Part shown: positions 1 to 4,887 of the stretch, piece by piece | Numbering within the stretch: the first letter of the stretch is position 1 | How the letters are laid out: the number at the start of each line of letters is the position of its first letter | Program-made: the position numbers and the translations under genes | Notes under the pieces: model-generated | Seen by the model: only the letters and a program-made list of their open reading frames with translations | Database searches by the model: none | Told to the model about the DNA's origin: nothing | DNA from: CAZCBJ01 sp964496705 | Lineage (GTDB): Bacteria; Chloroflexota; Anaerolineae; Anaerolineales; Anaerolineaceae | Length of the DNA: 5,597 nucleotides | Assembly: GCA_964496705.1 (NCBI GenBank) | Contig: CAZCBJ010000242.1 | Span: 1-5,597, forward strand | Reading direction: 5' to 3'

Positions 1-26
1 GCCCGCTTGGGCAGCGCCGCTCGATG

Positions 27-56
27 GTGAAAATCCCACCATTTTTGTGGTATAAT
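27..56 (+). promoter_or_regulatory. Extended -10 promoter of rpsO(-pnp)
   Basis: A perfect TATAAT box lies at 51-56 and is preceded by TGG at 48-50, giving the extended -10 form TGnTATAAT. A weak -35 (GTGAAA, 27-32, four of six matches to TTGACA) sits 18 bases upstream; an extended -10 tolerates a poor -35. Transcription should start near 62-64, giving a leader of about 76 bases before rpsO. This is the most convincing promoter in the window and probably serves both rpsO and pnp. Confidence 0.8.
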
Positions 57-63
57 CCTCCTC

Positions 64-108
64 CGTTGACTGGTCCTATTCGCGGTTAACGCTGCGGATA
101 TGGAGACC
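64..108 (+). promoter_or_regulatory. Structured rpsO leader, candidate S15 autoregulatory element
   Basis: Bases 64-70 pair with 85-91 (seven pairs, one G-U), giving a hairpin at the very 5' end of the predicted transcript. Its loop contains GGTC (72-75), which can pair with GACC (105-108). That contact would cross the stem and make an H-type pseudoknot. The downstream partner overlaps a GATATGGAGA copy (97-106) that recurs at 123-132, where it contains the real ribosome binding site. S15 is known to repress its own mRNA through leader structures that differ between bacterial groups. The assignment here is an inference from position and pairing. Confidence 0.4.
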
Positions 109-139
109 TGATCCCGAAAAACGATATGGAGAAGACGTC

Positions 140-409
140 ATGATTACAAAAGAAGCAAAAAGCAAACTGATTGACCAGTACCGCACCCACGAGGGCGATA
201 CCGGTTCGCCGGAAGTGCAGATCGCCATTCTGACCACCCGCATCCAGCAGCTCACCGAGCATTTGCGCGCCAACAAGCACGACGAATCGTCGCGCCGCGG
301 TTTACTCAAGATGGTTGGTCAGCGCCGCGCGCTGCTCACCTATCTGCGGCGCAAGGATTACCAGCGCTACCTGACGCTGGCAGAGCGCCTCAAGCTGCGC
401 ATGAAATAA
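140..409 (+). CDS. rpsO: 30S ribosomal protein S15
   Basis: This encodes S15, a primary binder of 16S rRNA that docks on the central-domain three-way junction (helices 20-22) and nucleates assembly of the small-subunit platform. At 89 residues the protein has the normal family length. The family signatures are all present: GDTGSPEVQIAILT (about 19-32), then H41, D48 and S51 followed by RRGLLKMVGQRRALLTYL. T21, G22, H41, D48 and S51 correspond to the known rRNA-contacting residues. The ATG start is supported by GGAGAAG (128-134) upstream and by the usual N-terminus MITKE. It is the first gene of an rpsO-pnp pair with its own promoter. The leader shows candidate autoregulatory structure. Nothing in the protein is abnormal. 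Confidence 0.98.
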   Translation: MITKEAKSKLIDQYRTHEGDTGSPEVQIAILTTRIQQLTEHLRANKHDESSRRGLLKMVGQRRALLTYLRRKDYQRYLTLAERLKLRMK

Positions 410-433
410 GCGCAACACGACTTTTCAGCCGGT

Positions 434-459
434 GATTGCCCGGATTTAGCCTGGCAATC
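434..459 (+). other. Stem-loop just after rpsO
   Basis: GATTGCC (434-440) pairs perfectly with GGCAATC (453-459), and two further G-C pairs (442-443 with 450-451) form inside after a C/T mismatch. It lies 25 bases after the rpsO stop. No uridine run follows, so it is not a standard intrinsic terminator. More likely it is a 3'-end stabilising or processing structure, or a weak attenuator between rpsO and pnp. Confidence 0.45.
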
Positions 460-477
460 CCTGGCACATGTTGGACA

Positions 478-511
478 TTTGCTCGCTTTAAGCGGTAAGT
501 TGTAATACAAT
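478..511 (+). promoter_or_regulatory. Possible weak internal promoter for pnp
   Basis: Two overlapping -10-like hexamers occur, TGTAAT (501-506) and TACAAT (506-511). TTTGCT (478-483) lies 17 bases before the first and matches only three of six -35 positions. E. coli pnp has its own promoter in the equivalent interval, which makes a promoter here plausible. The sequence match alone is weak. Confidence 0.25.
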
Positions 512-532
512 TGATATCAACCCATCAGCGTC

Positions 533-581
533 GGGAATTGAAAGAAGTCTGGGACACGGGTCCTCGCCTGCTTTCAGTCCC
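533..581 (+). promoter_or_regulatory. Long hairpin in the pnp leader, candidate RNase III/PNPase control element
   Basis: GGGA (533-536) pairs with TCCC (578-581). After a bulged A537, TTGAAAG (538-544) pairs with CTTTCAG (571-577), making an 11-pair outer stem with one G-U. An internal loop follows, then an inner stem GGGAC/GTCCT (551-555 with 560-564, one G-U) closing the tetraloop ACGG. The structure ends 36 bases before the pnp start. In E. coli, RNase III cuts a stem in the pnp leader and PNPase then removes the remaining duplex strand, repressing itself. The same role here is inferred from position and shape. Confidence 0.5.
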
Positions 582-602
582 TGACCGGGTGGGAATTTAG
601 AA

Positions 603-608
603 AAAGGA
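603..608 (+). promoter_or_regulatory. Ribosome binding site of pnp
   Basis: AAAGGA lies nine bases before the ATG at 618 in an A-rich, probably unstructured stretch downstream of the leader hairpin. It supports the chosen pnp start. Confidence 0.7.
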
Positions 609-617
609 CAAAAGAAT

Positions 618-2852
618 ATGCAACCCGTAGCAAAACGTTTCACCGCCACCGTCGGCGGCCGTCCTGTTGTTTTTGAGACAGGTAAATTGGCCGGTCAGGC
701 GGGTGGCGCAGTCACCGTGCAATTGGGTGACACCATCATTTTCGCTGCTGCGACCATGGGCAAGGAGCCCAAGGCTCAGCAGGATTTCTTCCCACTCACG
801 GTCGAATACGAAGAGCGCATGTACGCCGGCGGGCGCATCCCCGGCTCGTTTTTCCGCCGCGAAGGGCGCCCCAGCACCGAGGCGGTGTTGATCGCGCGCC
901 TCACCGACCGCCCCATCCGACCGCTGTTCAATAAGGACATGCGCAATGAGGTGCAGGTGATCATGTTCTCGGTCTCTGCCGACCTGGAAAACCCGATTGA
1001 TATTCTGGCGATCAATGCCGCGTCTGCGGCGCTGATGATCTCGGATATCCCCTGGGGTGGTCCGATTGGCGCGGTGCGCATCGGGCGCATTGAAGGCGAG
1101 TTTGTGATCAATCCCACCTTTGCCCAGGTCGAACAGAGCGACATGGATCTGCGCATTGCCGGCACCCGGGATGCCATCCTGATGGTCGAGTGCGGCGCCA
1201 ACGAGGTGTCCGAGGCGGATATGCTGCGCGCGCTGACCTTTGGGCATGAAGCCATGCAGCCGATGATCGCCGTCCAGGAAGAGCTGGCAGCCGCCTGCGG
1301 CAAGCCCAAGCGCGAAGTGGCGCTGTTCCCGTTGGACGAGAGTCTGGTTGAGCAGATCATGCAGCGCGCCGCGGCGGAAGTGACCGCCATTTTGGAAGCG
1401 CCGCATGACAAAGCGCAGTTGTACGGCGGTCTGGACATGCTGGGCGCAACCGTGGCGGCCGAGATTACGGCTGAGGATGCTGAAAAAGCCACCGCAGCCG
1501 CTCAGGCTTACGACGAGGTGGTCAAGCAGGTGGTTCGTCAGCGCATTTTAGCCGAGGGCAAACGCCCCGACGGTCGCCAGTTGACCGAGATTCGTCCCAT
1601 CTGGTGTGAGGTGGATGTCAGCCCGCGCGCACACGGCTCGGGCCTGTTCACCCGCGGCGAGACGCAGGTGATCACCCTGGCCACCCTGGGCACGCCCAAG
1701 GAAGCCCAGGAGCTGGACACGCTGACCCCGACCGACAGCAAACGCTATATTCACCATTACAATTTCCCGCCTTATTCCACCGGCGAGACCAAAATGCTGC
1801 GCACGTCGCGGCGTGAGATTGGTCACGGCGCGCTGGCCGAGCGCGCTCTGGAACCGGTCATCCCCGCAGAGGATGAATTCCCGTACACCCTGCGCCTGGT
1901 CTCCGAGGTGCTATCCTCCAATGGCTCGTCTTCAATGGCTTCGGTGTGCGGCTCGACGCTGGCGCTGATGGATACCGGCGTGCCGATCAAGGCTCCGGTG
2001 GCGGGCGTGGCGATGGGCTTGATCAAGGAAGGCGAGACTTACCGCATCCTGACCGACATTCAGGGCGCCGAGGATCACCTGGGCGACATGGATTTCAAAG
2101 TGGCCGGCACCGAAAAGGGGATCACCGCGCTGCAGATGGACATCAAGATCAAGGGCATCACTTCGCAAATCATGTCGCAGGCGCTGGAGCAGGCGCGCAC
2201 CGCGCGCTCGGCCATCCTGGACAAGATGCTGGCGGTGATCGCCGCCCCGCGTCCCGAGCTGAAGCCGCATGTGCCGCGCATCACCACCGTCAAAGTACCG
2301 ATTGACAAAATCGGCGCGATCATCGGCCCCGGCGGCAAGAACATCCGCGCGCTGCAGGAAGAGACCAACACCAAGATCGATATTGACGATGACGGCACGG
2401 TGTTCATCGCCGCCCTCGACGGCGAGAGCGAAGCCAAAGCGCGCGAGCGCATTGAAGCCATCACCGAAACCCCGCAGTTGGGGCGCATCTACACCGGCAA
2501 GGTGGTGCGGATTGCAGATTTCGGCGTATTCGTTGAGATTCTGCCCAATATCGACGGCCTGGTGCATATCTCGCAGCTCTCCTCAGACCGTGTCAACAAG
2601 GTGGAGGATGTGGTGGATATGGGCGATGAGATCATGGTGATGATCATCGGCATTGATGATGCCGGCAAGATTCGCCTGTCGCGGGTGGCGGTGGAAGAAG
2701 GGCTCAGTCTGCAAGAAGCCCAGGAACGCGACAACAAGCGCTCCGGCGGCGGGCGGCCTTCCGGCGGCGGTGGGAACCGCAGCGGAGGCAGCCGACCCGG
2801 CGGCCGGCGCGATGATCGGCGCGGCGGCGGGTTCAATCGCGACCGCAGATAA
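618..2852 (+). CDS. pnp: Polynucleotide phosphorylase (polyribonucleotide nucleotidyltransferase)
   Basis: PNPase degrades RNA 3'-to-5' by phosphorolysis, releasing nucleoside diphosphates, and can run in reverse to add tails. It works as a trimer in the cytoplasm and in degradosome-type complexes. The 744 residues cover the full architecture. The first RNase PH domain carries the FFPLTVEYEERMYAGG motif (about 57-72) and is followed by a helical linker (about 240-310). The second RNase PH domain (about 315-545) holds the phosphate-binding SSS at 437-439 and the catalytic D486 and D492 in DHLGDMDF. A KH domain (about 553-612) has its GPGG loop at 570-573, and an S1 domain spans about 619-691. 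The C-terminus (about 708-744) is a Gly/Arg-rich tail. The start is fixed by AAAGGA upstream and the typical N-terminal GRPVVFETGKLAGQA. It follows rpsO and is closed by a terminator at 2862-2895. Confidence 0.98.
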   Translation: MQPVAKRFTATVGGRPVVFETGKLAGQAGGAVTVQLGDTIIFAAATMGKEPKAQQDFFPLTVEYEERMYAGGRIPGSFFRREGRPSTEAVLIARLTDRPIRPLFNKDMRNEVQVIMFSVSADLENPIDILAINAASAALMISDIPWGGPIGAVRIGRIEGEFVINPTFAQVEQSDMDLRIAGTRDAILMVECGANEVSEADMLRALTFGHEAMQPMIAVQEELAAACGKPKREVALFPLDESLVEQIMQRAAAEVTAILEAPHDKAQLYGGLDMLGATVAAEITAEDAEKATAAAQAYDEVVKQVVRQRILAEGKRPDGRQLTEIRPIWCEVDVSPRAHGSGLFTRGETQVITLATLGTPKEAQELDTLTPTDSKRYIHHYNFPPYSTGETKMLRTSRREIGHGALAERALEPVIPAEDEFPYTLRLVSEVLSSNGSSSMASVCGSTLALMDTGVPIKAPVAGVAMGLIKEGETYRILTDIQGAEDHLGDMDFKVAGTEKGITALQMDIKIKGITSQIMSQALEQARTARSAILDKMLAVIAAPRPELKPHVPRITTVKVPIDKIGAIIGPGGKNIRALQEETNTKIDIDDDGTVFIAALDGESEAKARERIEAITETPQLGRIYTGKVVRIADFGVFVEILPNIDGLVHISQLSSDRVNKVEDVVDMGDEIMVMIIGIDDAGKIRLSRVAVEEGLSLQEAQERDNKRSGGGRPSGGGGNRSGGSRPGGRRDDRRGGGFNRDRR

Positions 2853-2861
2853 AAAAGATGA

Positions 2862-2895
2862 TGCGCTCCTGTGAAAGCAGGGGCGCACTTTTCTT
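2862..2895 (+). terminator. Intrinsic terminator of pnp, probably bidirectional
   Basis: A ten-pair stem, TGCGCTCCTG (2862-2871) with CAGGGGCGCA (2878-2887), has one G-U pair and a six-base loop, and is followed by a T-run at 2889-2895. On the other strand the stem is followed, after four bases, by a run of six T (the A-run at 2852-2857). The same hairpin can therefore also end the - strand kinase transcript. The kinase stop codon (2894-2896) overlaps the + strand T-run. Confidence 0.88.
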
Positions 2896-3529
2896 AATGC
2901 TTATACGCCAGAATTGAGGCGCACAGGATCTGAATCATGCCATCCCGTTCTGCAGGATTGTGCTCGTGGTTCGGAATGACCAGGTCGGCAAACTCGCGGG
3001 TGGGTGCGAGGTAGCGGAAGTATTGCGGGGCGACATTTTCGCGGTTGTAGTGGTCGATGTCCTCGGCTGAGCCTCCGTAACCAACCGCCAGGTTGCGCTG
3101 CTTGCGGCGTTCCAGCATTTGTGTGATGTCAATATCCACATAGCAGCGAATGTGCATGAGGTTGCGCATCTGGGGATAATACAGGCAAAAATGTCCGTCC
3201 AGGATGACCACATCATAGCCTTTGATGGCTGCGCAATGCGAGACCATTTCGTCCACGCGGAGCGAGTCGGGATGGTTGAAATTCGGGCGCCATTCGAGGT
3301 GATATTCTGACCAATATTTCGGCAGTTCATCCTCTGGCTTGAAAAACCGATCCAGGCCAAGCAGATGGACATGCAAAGGCTGCAATCCCGCGCAGATGCT
3401 TTGCGCAATTGTGCTCTTGCCGCAGCCGCTGCCGCCGCCGATGCCGATGATCACCTGATCGGCAGGCTGTACTTTCTGTAGAAGGCAGTGTAAATGCCTG
3501 CGGATTGCGTTGTCGTCCAGCGGGCTCAT
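2894..3529 (-). CDS. Uridine-kinase-like P-loop kinase
   Basis: This is a 211-residue cytoplasmic P-loop kinase of the uridine kinase/phosphoribulokinase superfamily, whose members phosphorylate a hydroxyl of a nucleoside or related small molecule with ATP. The Walker A motif GGGSGCGKST is at 31-40. D60 in LGLDRFF matches the D-x-F/Y motif holding the likely catalytic Asp. NFNHPDSL (83-90) matches the family's NFDHP motif, VVILDGHF (107-114) the region usually read as EG, and ERRKQR (140-145) the arginine lid. PQYFRYLAPTREFADLVIPN (168-187) matches the C-terminal uridine kinase block. The lid motif of uridine kinases usually ends in Asp; here N146 stands there, so the substrate may differ and I give no symbol. 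The start overlaps the upstream stop as ATGA with no good ribosome binding site, suggesting translational coupling. Family is confident, substrate is not. Confidence 0.85.
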   Translation of the reverse strand: MSPLDDNAIRRHLHCLLQKVQPADQVIIGIGGGSGCGKSTIAQSICAGLQPLHVHLLGLDRFFKPEDELPKYWSEYHLEWRPNFNHPDSLRVDEMVSHCAAIKGYDVVILDGHFCLYYPQMRNLMHIRCYVDIDITQMLERRKQRNLAVGYGGSAEDIDHYNRENVAPQYFRYLAPTREFADLVIPNHEHNPAERDGMIQILCASILAYKH

Positions 3530-3945
3530 CGGGCCAATTTCAGGTCAACATTGTGATAGGCCGCCACACGCCACTGCTGGTCTTGGCGGATAAAAACCTG
3601 CAGCAAACGCGTGTGCAGGATGCCGTCTGAGGGCGGTAGAACGCCTGGCGGCAGGGTCTGATAACCGCTCAGCCGGGTATCCAGATCCACCAATGCGATA
3701 TCTGGCGATGGAAAATGAATTCTACGCACCTGCAGGGTGAGTGTGCTGCCTCGAAAGATGGTGGCGAAGATCTGGGCATGTCTTGATTCAAATGCCTCAC
3801 GGCCGAATTGTGTATCCCCGATGATGTTGGTGAAGGTGCCCTGTTCATCGAAATCAACGGAATAAGCTGCCGCATCTCCGCGGTTCCAGGCATCCTGCTG
3901 GCGGGCAACCATATCTAGGATGGAATTTTCTTGAGAGTCTAGCAT
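3526..3945 (-). CDS. SnoaL/SgcJ-like (NTF2-fold, DUF4440-type) protein
   Basis: This 139-residue protein resembles the SgcJ/EcaC branch of the SnoaL-like NTF2-fold family, small cone-shaped alpha+beta proteins that bind or convert small molecules. Many members have no known substrate. The visible signatures are AWNRGDAAAYSVDF (about 19-32), which usually opens the fold, the GREAFESRHAQIF stretch, and a closing strand pair LLQVFIRQDQQWRVAAYHNVDL. I chose the ATG at 3945 because AGGAGA lies six bases upstream. A longer reading from 4044 would begin inside a terminator hairpin and adds a Cys/Phe-rich stretch unlike the family. The gene overlaps the kinase by four bases (ATGA), so the two are probably made together. 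The name says little about function, and a link to the kinase substrate is only a guess. Confidence 0.82.
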   Translation of the reverse strand: MLDSQENSILDMVARQQDAWNRGDAAAYSVDFDEQGTFTNIIGDTQFGREAFESRHAQIFATIFRGSTLTLQVRRIHFPSPDIALVDLDTRLSGYQTLPPGVLPPSDGILHTRLLQVFIRQDQQWRVAAYHNVDLKLAR

Positions 3946-3951
3946 CTGATT

Positions 3952-3957
3952 TCTCCT
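3952..3957 (-). promoter_or_regulatory. Ribosome binding site deciding the SnoaL-like start
   Basis: AGGAGA on the - strand lies six bases before the ATG at 3945. It is the strongest ribosome binding site in this gene unit and argues against the upstream ATG at 4044. Confidence 0.8.
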
Positions 3958-3980
3958 GATTTCAGACAAGATATATCCGA

Positions 3981-4009
3981 ATTGTAACCCTGTTTCTAGA
4001 AAAACACAA
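3981..4009 (-). promoter_or_regulatory. Candidate promoter of the SnoaL-like/kinase unit
   Basis: On the - strand TTGTGT (4009-4004) and TACAAT (3986-3981) are separated by 17 bases, a fair sigma-70-type pair with three and five of six matches. Transcription would begin near 3974, about 30 bases before the ATG. A ten-base palindrome, TTTCTAGAAA (3993-4002), lies in the spacer and could bind a regulator. The region is clearly more AT-rich than its surroundings. Confidence 0.42.
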
Positions 4010-4024
4010 AAATGGAGACATTTC

Positions 4025-4055
4025 CGAAAACAACAGCCCTTCAAAGGAAGGGCTG
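4025..4055 (-). terminator. Intrinsic terminator of the lipoprotein gene
   Basis: A perfect nine-pair stem CAGCCCTTC/GAAGGGCTG (4034-4042 with 4047-4055) encloses a four-base loop. Read on the - strand it is followed by the T-rich TTGTTTTC (4033-4026). It lies about 25 bases after the lipoprotein stop and isolates that gene from the SnoaL-like/kinase unit. On the + strand no T-run follows. Confidence 0.8.
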
Positions 4056-4080
4056 CCGTGAGAGGTTAACTTAAGTCTCG

Positions 4081-4785
4081 TTAAGGATTGGGGAACCAGG
4101 CCGGTGGCGTGGACATCTGGCAGGTGTCGATGCTGTAAAAATAGCCGCAGGCGTCCACGCAGGTGGACACGATGCAGGGCGGGTCAAACCAGACGCGGTT
4201 TTCGGTTTCGCAGGAGACGTTCTTGCCGCGATCCGGGCAAGCGCCCCAGTCGATGCCCGGCGGATAAGAGAAGAAAATGCTGCTGGGGATATAAATCACG
4301 CCCTGGTGCAGCAGCGCATTGTCAGCCAGGGAGTAAAAGAAGATATCCATGTTGGTATTCAACAAAACTTCAGGGCCTGAACAGAACATGCGCTCTGGAT
4401 ACGCCGGGTCAATGATACACATGTATTCCTGGGTGCCGATGACCACTTTGGTGGGGTTCTGCAGACCTGGCACCTGAATGGCCATCTGAAAGCCGTAATC
4501 TTTTTTGGCAACCGACACCATTTTGAATTTGGTGAAATCGGCCAGCGGGGTGGGGGTGAGGGTGATGGTTGGCGTGAGGGTCGGTTCAGGGGTGAGTGTG
4601 GCGCTGGCTGTGGCGCTGGGCAGGGGTGTCTGGCTGGGGACCGCCGTGTGTGTTGGCGGGACGGCAGTGGGCGTTGGGCTGGGCGGCTCAGGGGTGGGGG
4701 GCAGGGGCGTGGGGGAGCTGCAGCCCGCCAGCGCACCCGCCAGAAGAGCAGTCAGCAGAAGCAGGAGCGGGATCTTTTTGATCAT
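4081..4785 (-). CDS. Lipoprotein with Thr/Pro-rich linker and Cys-rich domain
   Basis: I do not recognise a named family. The 234-residue protein starts with a lipoprotein signal: KK at 3-4, a hydrophobic core, and the lipobox LAGC with Cys22 as the lipidated residue. It should be anchored to the outer face of the membrane. Residues 23 to about 82 form a low-complexity Pro/Thr/Ser linker with repeated TPT, TPEP and AVP units, as in many Chloroflexota exported proteins. The remaining part (about 83-234) has strand-like stretches and eight cysteines (123, 135, 183, 192, 204, 209, 213, 222), enough for four disulfides outside the cell. The ATG at 4785 is preferred because it puts the signal peptide at the N-terminus and follows AAAGGG by six bases. 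A start at 4854 would add 23 residues before the signal. It lies downstream of ahcY on the same strand and ends before a terminator. Function is unknown. Confidence 0.82.
   Translation of the reverse strand: MIKKIPLLLLLTALLAGALAGCSSPTPLPPTPEPPSPTPTAVPPTHTAVPSQTPLPSATASATLTPEPTLTPTITLTPTPLADFTKFKMVSVAKKDYGFQMAIQVPGLQNPTKVVIGTQEYMCIIDPAYPERMFCSGPEVLLNTNMDIFFYSLADNALLHQGVIYIPSSIFFSYPPGIDWGACPDRGKNVSCETENRVWFDPPCIVSTCVDACGYFYSIDTCQMSTPPAWFPNP
4691..4715 (+). other. G-quadruplex-forming tract in lipoprotein linker DNA
   Basis: On the + strand four G-runs of four, six, four and five bases are separated by loops of only one, two and three bases. This satisfies the canonical quadruplex pattern with at least four tetrads. 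It is the template strand of the lipoprotein gene and encodes the Pro-rich start of the linker. The proline codons make it G-rich, so a selected role is not shown. Confidence 0.6.
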
Positions 4786-4797
4786 GGATGGCCCTTT

Positions 4798-4867
4798 CGG
4801 CAGGCTAATGTGCAAGCCAATGCCTGCCGGATGCAGGCAAAAATGGCGCAGCAAGTCCGGCAGGCAT
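4798..4867 (-). repeat. Overlapping inverted repeats between ahcY and the lipoprotein gene
   Basis: In - strand order four segments occur: 4867-4856, 4839-4833, 4831-4820 and 4805-4798. The third can pair with the first (12 perfect pairs), the second (seven) or the fourth (eight), so the hairpins exclude each other. The fourth segment directly abuts the lipoprotein ribosome binding site (AAAGGG, 4797-4792). No clear T-run follows any stem, so a plain terminator for ahcY is not supported. It could be an attenuator-like leader, a processing site, or a palindromic repeat of the REP kind. I see no strong promoter in the gap, so the lipoprotein may be read through from ahcY. Confidence 0.6.
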
Positions 4868-4887
4868 GCATGGAATACAAATGGATT

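Noticed and set aside
1..12. Short GCCC/GGGC hairpin at the left edge
   Set aside because: Only four pairs, cut by the window edge, and no T-run follows.
1..55. Possible tail of an upstream gene before the rpsO promoter
   Set aside because: All three + frames are open for a short distance (stops at 28, 53 and 87), but so few residues are visible that no family or frame can be chosen.
485..495. Tiny palindrome around CGCTTTAAGCG
   Set aside because: There is no room for a real loop and no conserved context; it may be chance.
597..1492. Long open frames on the - strand across pnp
   Set aside because: They mirror the codon pattern of a full-length, well-conserved pnp on the + strand and have no family features, start signals or operon context.
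1932..2567. 211-codon open frame on the - strand within pnp
   Set aside because: It lies antisense to the second RNase PH, KH and S1 domains and has His/Arg/Ala-rich composition typical of a shadow frame in GC-rich DNA.
3946..4044. N-terminal extension of the SnoaL-like protein from an ATG at 4044
   Set aside because: The ATG falls inside the terminator hairpin of the upstream gene, and the candidate promoter and ribosome binding site lie downstream of it.
4541..4740. Apparent tandem DNA repeat in the G-rich stretch
   Set aside because: The periodicity is irregular and is explained by the Thr/Pro codons of the linker; no exact repeat unit could be defined.
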